Of a stretch of DNA of 64,000 bases, positions 58,096-64,000 are shown piece after piece. The stretch spans positions 14,543,510 through 14,607,509 of the forward strand of contig CM064681.1 in assembly GCA_032717465.1 (NCBI GenBank), in the 5' to 3' direction. This DNA is from Coenobita brevimanus. Lineage: Eukaryota; Arthropoda; Malacostraca; Decapoda; Coenobitidae. The notes under the pieces are model-generated. The model ran no database searches. It saw only the letters and a program-made list of their open reading frames with translations, and had not been told where the DNA came from. Numbering within the stretch: the stretch's first letter is position 1; every line of letters begins with the position of its first letter. The position numbers and the translations under genes were made by a program.

Positions 58096-58883
58096 ACATA
58101 GCCTATGATTTCATCATCCTTTGTGTAATTCTAACGCACACTATGCTGCATGTTTGATCACGAGCGAGTTCTCCCTCAGTCCCCCCCTTCTACCGTTATA
58201 GTAGAGTAAGTCGTCCTTTCTGTTGTTCAGAGCGGGATCGTCAACTCTTTGTCCCCATGGCTTCATTTGCGCGTCCTTCTTACAAGTTGTATCAAGCTCT
58301 GCTGGCCCCTATATAATGAGCTTAGTCTCTGCATTATTGCCACTTAGATCTGCTCCTCATTTTGTTCACATCACTGTCCTCCCCTGTACAGTTATTATTA
58401 TTGTGAGTGCTCAAGAAGTCTCCAACCATCTAGCAGCTGTGTGTAATTTGAGTATAAATGTTGTTGCATTTTTTCTTGTACTGTGTAGCATAAGGTTAAT
58501 TCTTAGGCCTAGTAAGGTTTTTGTAATTTATGTAGGATTCATTTTGTCAGCCAGTTTTAATATTATTTTGTATCTGTAATAATTTATCTTGCATTAACTG
58601 AGCATTACCCAGTGTATTTTCATTTTATCAGGGCTGACTTAGGTAAATTTACTCTTGCTAATTTCGTGTTAATAGAGGCTATTGCAGTTAACCATATATT
58701 TAACCTATTTTTTGCCATTACATTATCCTATGAGTCCTGAATGTTTTGTTGTTAGTTTGAGCATTAAACTTTAACTTGTAATTTTACCTAACTCTTTTGT
58801 TTTGAACCTGGAACTTTACGGGACAGTAGTGATTTTTAGTATTCTCACTTAAAGTGTACATTATCTTTCTCCGTTCCGTAACA
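58092..58883 (+). repeat. 5' LTR of copy E (integrase-first gypsy element)
   Basis: A 792-bp LTR from TGTTACATAGCC to TTCCGTAACA with inverted TGTTAC/GTAACA ends. It is homologous to LTR1-4 in opposite orientation, but visibly diverged from them. Confidence 0.93.
58309..58316 (+). promoter_or_regulatory. TATA box of the copy E LTR
   Basis: CTATATAA about 218 bp into the LTR and conserved in the other LTRs; the transcription start is expected about 25-30 bp downstream. An ATTAAA at 58763-58768 could be the polyadenylation signal. Assignment is by position only. Confidence 0.55.
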
Positions 58884-58889
58884 TAAATT

Positions 58890-58907
58890 TGACGACCTCT
58901 CATCAGG
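58890..58907 (+). other. Primer binding site of copy E, mutated
   Basis: TGACGACCTCTCATCAGGA begins six bases after the LTR where the array has TGGCGACCTCGCCAGGA. The changed third base breaks the match to the tRNA CCA end. Confidence 0.6.
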
Positions 58908-58964
58908 ATATTCAGGATATTATCATAAGGATATTGCTTGATATTTTGTGACTGTGATTTATTC

Positions 58965-61900
58965 ATGATGTCTACTATTACTACACTTGATGAAGCCAAA
59001 GATTTTTTGTCAAATGTGCAAACAGTGTGTGATGTAGAAAACAGAACAAAAAATGAACTTAAGCTTGTTGCTCAACAATTGGGAATTGCTGTTCGCTCTC
59101 ATCATTCTAAAGATCAAATTGTTGACATGATTAATGAAAGCTTGTTTAATGTAATTCCTCCAAATGAGCAAACACAGATTGAATTAGCTAAGTTACAGCT
59201 AGCCCTGCAGGAGGCTCAGGCTAAGGAGGCGGAGTCTCGTGCTAAGGAGGCTGAATTTCAAGCAAGTGCTAAGGAGGCTGAATTTCAGGCCCGTTCTAAG
59301 GAGGCTGAGGCACAAGTTGAAATTGCTAGGATTCAGGTAGACCATGAGTATCGCATGAAACAATGTGGAACTGGATCATCTAGCTCTGATGATTTTGATG
59401 TGGCTAAAAATGTTAAACTTGTCCCTCCTTTTAATGAATCTGATTTAACAAAGTATTTTCAGTTGTTTGAGAGGGTAGCTACAGGTTTTAATTGGCCCAA
59501 ACAGTATTGGCCAGTACTCCTTCAAACTGTTCTCACCGGTAAAGCTCAAGTAACTTATGCATCTTTGCCTCAGGATCAATCTGATAATTATGATGTACTT
59601 AAGAGCTTGATTCTTAAGGCCTATGAGCTTGTTCCTGAAGCCTATAGAGTAAAATTTAGGACAACTTACAAGCAAGATAAGCAATCCCATGTTGAGTATG
59701 GAAAAATCAAAGAAGATCTGTTAGAGCAGTGGTTAAATTCTAAGAATGTGGATTCTGATTTTGGTAAATTTAAGCAGATGATTTTGCTGGAGGACTTCAA
59801 GAGGTGTATTTATAAAGATGTAAGCCTATATCTTGATGAGAAAAGAATAGATAATTTGTCTGATGCTGCAGTTTTAGCTGATGAATATGTTCTCACTCAC
59901 AAGAGATATTCTAGAGAAAAAGGGAAAGCTGAGAGTAAGTACGTTGCCTCTACTCAGAATACAGGTAACAGGAAAGAGAATAAAGATGATGTTTCTCAGG
60001 AAGTAAATACCAGCTCCACCTCTAGATTTCAGAAAAGTAAATGTACTTATTGTAGTAAGCTTGGTCATACTACGGAGAAATGTTTCAGGAGACAGCGTGA
60101 TGTGAACAAAAAGGAGTCTTTAAATATTCAGTCAATTGGTCTAGTGTCCACCCTTGAGAGTTCCCAGAATTCTTTAACTGAGTTAACTGAACCTGCTTTG
60201 AGGGGTAACTTAAATTCTCATGATGGAGCTCCTCTTTTGAGCAGTGACGTGGGTGACACTCTCAAGAGTTCATGTGCTAATTTCCTGTCTGATGGTTTTG
60301 TCAGTCCTCTGTACAGTAATGACAGGAAATCAGTTCAAATATATCGTGATACAGGTGCTTGCCAATCCCTTATGCTGACCAGTGTTCTAGGCTCTAATGT
60401 TAATTCCTCTGATGAAACTGTAATCTTACAAGGTGTAGGGAATAATTACTTCTCTGTCCCTCTGTGCAGAGTGAATTTAGAGTCTGGTTTTGTTAATGGT
60501 TCCGTTATGGTTGGGTTGGTTGAGACACTCCCAATGTCAGGTGTAACTTTCTTACTTGGAAATGATATTGGTGGAAGTCAAGTGTGTCCAGCTCCTCAGT
60601 TGTCTGGTGAGCCAGTGGCTGCGACCCATGATTGTGATGTCCCTGATGTGTTCCCTGCATGTGCTGTCACTAGGGCTAAGTCTAAAGTTACTGGTGATTT
60701 AGAGGATGATGATGATGATGATGATGTTATTCTAGCTGACACTTTTCTTGCTAATTTGGACCACTCACCAGATGAGGCAGTACCCCGTAGTGTTGATAAT
60801 TTGTCTCGTCAAGAGTTGGTTGAGTTGCAGGTTGCTGACCCTGAGTTGAAAGGTCTAGCTAACTCTGCTTGCAGTGAGGAAGAGTCAGCCGGTGCTTCTA
60901 CTTGTTATTATGTAAAGTCAGGAGTACTTATGAGGAAGTGGAGACCCCCAACAGCATCAGCCGACTGTGAATGGGAGGTTGTACATCAAGTTGTCATCCC
61001 TCGTGTTTGTAGGCAGGATATCATTAGAGTGGCTCATTATTCCAGTTTGGCAGGACACCTTGGAGTGAGGAAGACTGTGGCACGCATTTTGAAACACTTC
61101 TACTGGCCAGGTATCTTCAGGGATGTTTCCTGGTATTGTAAGTCTTGTCACACCTGTCAAGTTGTGGAGAAGTGTAATCAGACCGAAAAGGTTGCACCTC
61201 TAGTTCCCATTCCTCCTTTTGAGGCGCCTTTCACCCGTGTGTTGGTGGATATTGTGGGCCCTCTTCCTAAGACTTCTTCAGGATTTTCTTATGTGTTGAC
61301 CCTGATTGATATGGCTACTCGTTATCCTGAAGCCATTCCACTTAGAAATATCTCAGCAAAGAACGTGGTTAAGGAAATGCTGGGGTTCTTCACAAAGTTT
61401 GGTCTGCCCAAGGAGGTACAGTCAGACCGGGAAGTAATTTCATGTCAAATGTTTTCAAGCAGTCTCTGAAAGAGTTGGGCATCACCCAGATCACGTCTTC
61501 AGCTTACCATCCCCAGACTCAAGGAGCGTTGGAGAGATATCATCAAACACTCAAATCGATGCTCAAGAAATACTGTTTGGAACATCAGAAAGACTGGGAC
61601 AAAGGTCTTCCATTCGTTGTGTTTGCCGCAAGAGAATCTCCAAATGAATCACTGGGCTTCTCACCCTTTGAACTACTGTTTGGCCATGAAGTAAGAGGAT
61701 CCCTTAAGCCACTCAAGGAATGCTGGCCGTCGGAGGAAGATGACTTCAACCTGCTGGAGTATGTGATGAAGTTCAAAGAACGGCTGTCCACTGCTTTACA
61801 GCTGGCGAGAGAGAATTTAGGAGCTGCTCAGGAGAAGATGAAAACTTGGTATGATAAGAAGTCCAGGTTACGCCACTTTCAGCCAGGAGATCAGGTTTTG

Positions 61901-63573
61901 ATTCTGCTACCAGTGCATGGGCAACCTCTTCAAGCCAAGTTTAGTGGTCCTTATTTCGTGGAGAAGAAACTCAGTGATGTCATCTATGTCATCGCCACAC
62001 CAGATCGTAGAAAGAACAAGCAACTTTGTCACATCAACATGCTAAAGTTATATCACAGGCAGGACGAAAATAATCCAGTCTGCACTGTAGCTGTTCCACC
62101 CGAGTCTGCAAGTGAAGCTCTCCCATGCAGCATGAGCCTGAGTGATAGTTTGGGGAAGAATCCTGATATCATGAATGATCTCCAGACTAAGCTTTCTCAT
62201 CTACCTCCCGAGGAAAGGCAGGAGTTTTCGGCATTACTGCAGGAGTACCCGCAAGTGTTCCGTGCCACTCCAGGAAGAACTACTGTGTTGATGCATGATG
62301 TCGATGTTGGAGACGCAAAGCCAATTAAATTGCCTCCTTACCGTGTGAACCCAGGGAAAGTTTCTCTCATCCAGAAGGAGCTTGGCTACCTGTTGGACCA
62401 CAAGATGATTGAGCCCTGTCAGAGCGAGTGGAGTTCTCCTGTCACTCTGGTCCCTAAGCCGGGTGGGTCACAGCGGCTTTGCATCGACTACAGACGTGTT
62501 AATCAGATAACCAAAACAGACACTTACCCTCTCCCTCGTGTGGAAGATTGCATAGACAAGATCGGAAAGGCTAGGTACATAAGTAAGTTTGATTTGTTAA
62601 AGGGATACTGGCAAGTACCTATGACTGAACGTGCTAGGGAAATCACATGTTTTGTAACACTAGGAAAGACTTTTGCATGTTCGGTAAAGCCATATGGTAT
62701 GAAGAATGCACCAGCCACATTTCAGAAGCTCATGAATGTTGTAACAGAGGGTTTGGCAGGGTGTGTTGTTTATATTGATGATGTATTAATCTTCAGTGAC
62801 AACTGGAAAGATCACCTGTACCATGTCAGTAAATTTCTTGAGCGTTTGGTTCAGGCTAATCTTGTAGCTAATTTGTCAAAGTGTGAGTTTGGTCAAGCTA
62901 AAGTTCAGTACCTTGGGTACGCAATTGGTGATGGACATGTTGCACCACCAGCAGCTAAGGTTCAGGTTATAAGTGATCTTCCCAGACCTAAAAGTAGGAA
63001 AGAGCTACAAAGATTTTTGGGAATGGTAGGTTATTACAGGAGATTTGTTCTTAACTTTTCTATTCTTGTATCACCTCTTACAGACCTACTGAAAAGGGAG
63101 TTAAATTTGTCTGGACCGATAATTGTGAATCCTCTTTCAACAAACTTAAAGCCATCCTATTAAGTCAGCCAGTGCTCGCTACTCCAAATTTTGCTAAGCC
63201 TTTTAAGATGGCTGTTGATGCAAGTGATACAGGAGCTGGGGCTGTTTTGCTGCAAGAGGATGATCAGGGTATTGAACACCCTGTATCTTACTACAGTAAG
63301 AAGTTCACTCCACCTCAAAAGAACTACTCCACTATTGAGAAAGAGCTTTTGGCCTTGATTTTGGGTTTACAGCATTTTTCATTTTATTTGTGTACTGGTT
63401 TTGACCCCATAGTCATTTATACCGATCATAACCCACTGAAATTCCTTAGTAAGTTTAAAGATAAAAATCAGAGATTGACAAGATGGAGTCTACTTCTTCA
63501 TGAGTATTCATTAGACATACAACATGTCAAGGGGAAAGAAAATGTCATTGCAGATTGCTTATCTAGACTTTAG
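58965..63573 (+). pseudogene. Copy E: Gag-PR-INT-RT-RH polyprotein gene with two one-base frameshifts
   Basis: The best-preserved gene of the family. From the tandem ATG at 58965: an N-terminal SAP-like stretch (about residues 20-60); an Ala/Glu coiled coil (about 75-125); a CCHC knuckle CTYCSKLGHTTEKC (from about residue 360); protease DTGA (about 462); integrase H2C2 (about 690-735), first catalytic Asp in LVDIVGPLP (about 762), then SDR and GALERYH; GPYFVEK region; RT with YIDD at 62771-62782; RNase H (VDASDTGAGAVL, YTDHNPLKFL) to the stop at 63571-63573. Gag and Pol share one frame. Single-base losses in a G run at 61429-61431 and an A run at 63092-63095 shift the frame. No in-frame stop is seen otherwise. 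Confidence 0.93.
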
Positions 63574-63625
63574 ACAGATTGTTTTAGAGTAATAAGAAAT
63601 TTCCTTTATAAATTTCTTTTTCTTT

Positions 63626-63634
63626 GTGGGGAGG
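63626..63634 (+). other. Polypurine tract of copy E
   Basis: GTGGGGAGG directly precedes the 3' LTR, as at the end of every array copy (minus strand at 6092, 11658 and 17231). It primes plus-strand DNA synthesis in this class of element. Confidence 0.8.
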
Positions 63635-64000
63635 TGTTACATAGCCTATGATTTCATCATCCTTTGTGTAATTCTAACGCACACTATGCTGCATGTTTGA
63701 TCACGAGCGTGTTCTGCCTCAGTTCCCCCCTACTACCGTTATAGTAGAGTAAGTCGTCCTTTCTGTTGTTCAGAGCGGGATTGTCAACTCTTTGTCCCCA
63801 TGGCTTCATTTGCGCGTCCTTCTTACAAGTTGTATCAAGCTCTGCTGGCCCCTATATAATGAGCTCAGTCTCTGCATTATTGCCACTTAGATCTGCTCCT
63901 CATTTTGTTCACATCTCTGTCCTCCCCTGTACAGTTATTATTATTGTGAGTGCTCAAGAAGTCTCCAACCATCTAGTAGCTGTGTGTAATTTGAGTATAA
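63635..64000 (+). repeat. 3' LTR of copy E, cut by the window end
   Basis: Starts TGTTACATAGCC and is nearly identical to 58092-58457, including the TATA box near 63852. Whether another internal region follows, as in the array, lies outside the window. Confidence 0.92.

Overview
This is a stretch of animal nuclear DNA built almost entirely of transposable elements, nested in one another, and of simple repeats. I see no convincing host gene, rRNA or functional tRNA gene. The mixture of Ty3/gypsy elements with integrase ahead of reverse transcriptase, RTE-like and jockey/CR1-like LINEs, piggyBac and hAT transposons, tRNA-derived SINEs and long (AT)n, (GATA)n, (GA)n and (TTA)n tracts suggests an invertebrate genome very rich in microsatellites. 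A decapod crustacean is my best guess; that is inference from repeat content, with no marker gene behind it.

Layout. (1) 1-25551, minus strand: a head-to-tail array of one Ty3/gypsy family in which neighbouring copies share a single LTR: copy A (cut by the window edge)-LTR1-copy B-LTR2-copy C-LTR3-copy D-LTR4. The domain order is Gag-protease-integrase-RT-RNase H, as in Gmr1-type elements, in one continuous frame. LTR1 carries a non-autonomous piggyBac element (3367-5333) and copy D carries a 5'-truncated LINE (19827-22579). Every copy is broken by stops or frameshifts. (2) 25552-30361: an (AT)n tract, a satellite of about 165-bp units of two alternating types, a piggyBac-like end, and several RTE LINE 3' fragments. 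(3) 30362-42941, plus strand: a second, conventionally ordered Ty3/gypsy element with LTRs of about 1.9 kb that contain a 24-bp minisatellite. A coding but decayed piggyBac transposon (35650-39048) lies inside its integrase gene. (4) 43440-56330: an old repeat locus present twice in inverted orientation. The left copy is split by a hAT-like transposon (43542-48869) with an uninterrupted 681-residue transposase; the right copy, near 56230, is the empty site. A TA-flanked element with ten copies of a 15-bp motif sits inside the hAT element and itself holds a SINE. Between the two repeat copies are SINEs and LINE fragments. (5) 56994-58091: a broken THAP-domain sequence, a minisatellite and long (AT)n tracts. 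(6) 58092-64000, plus strand: a fifth copy (E) of the integrase-first retrotransposon, nearly full length but with two single-base frameshifts; its 3' LTR runs off the window.

How the parts relate. The elements form a stratigraphy. The integrase-first family lies on both sides of the window in opposite orientations, and both outer 5' LTR edges abut (AT)n. Copies in the array share inactivating mutations, so the array grew by recombination among dead copies rather than by repeated insertion. The only long coding region that looks intact is the hAT transposase at 43927-45972.
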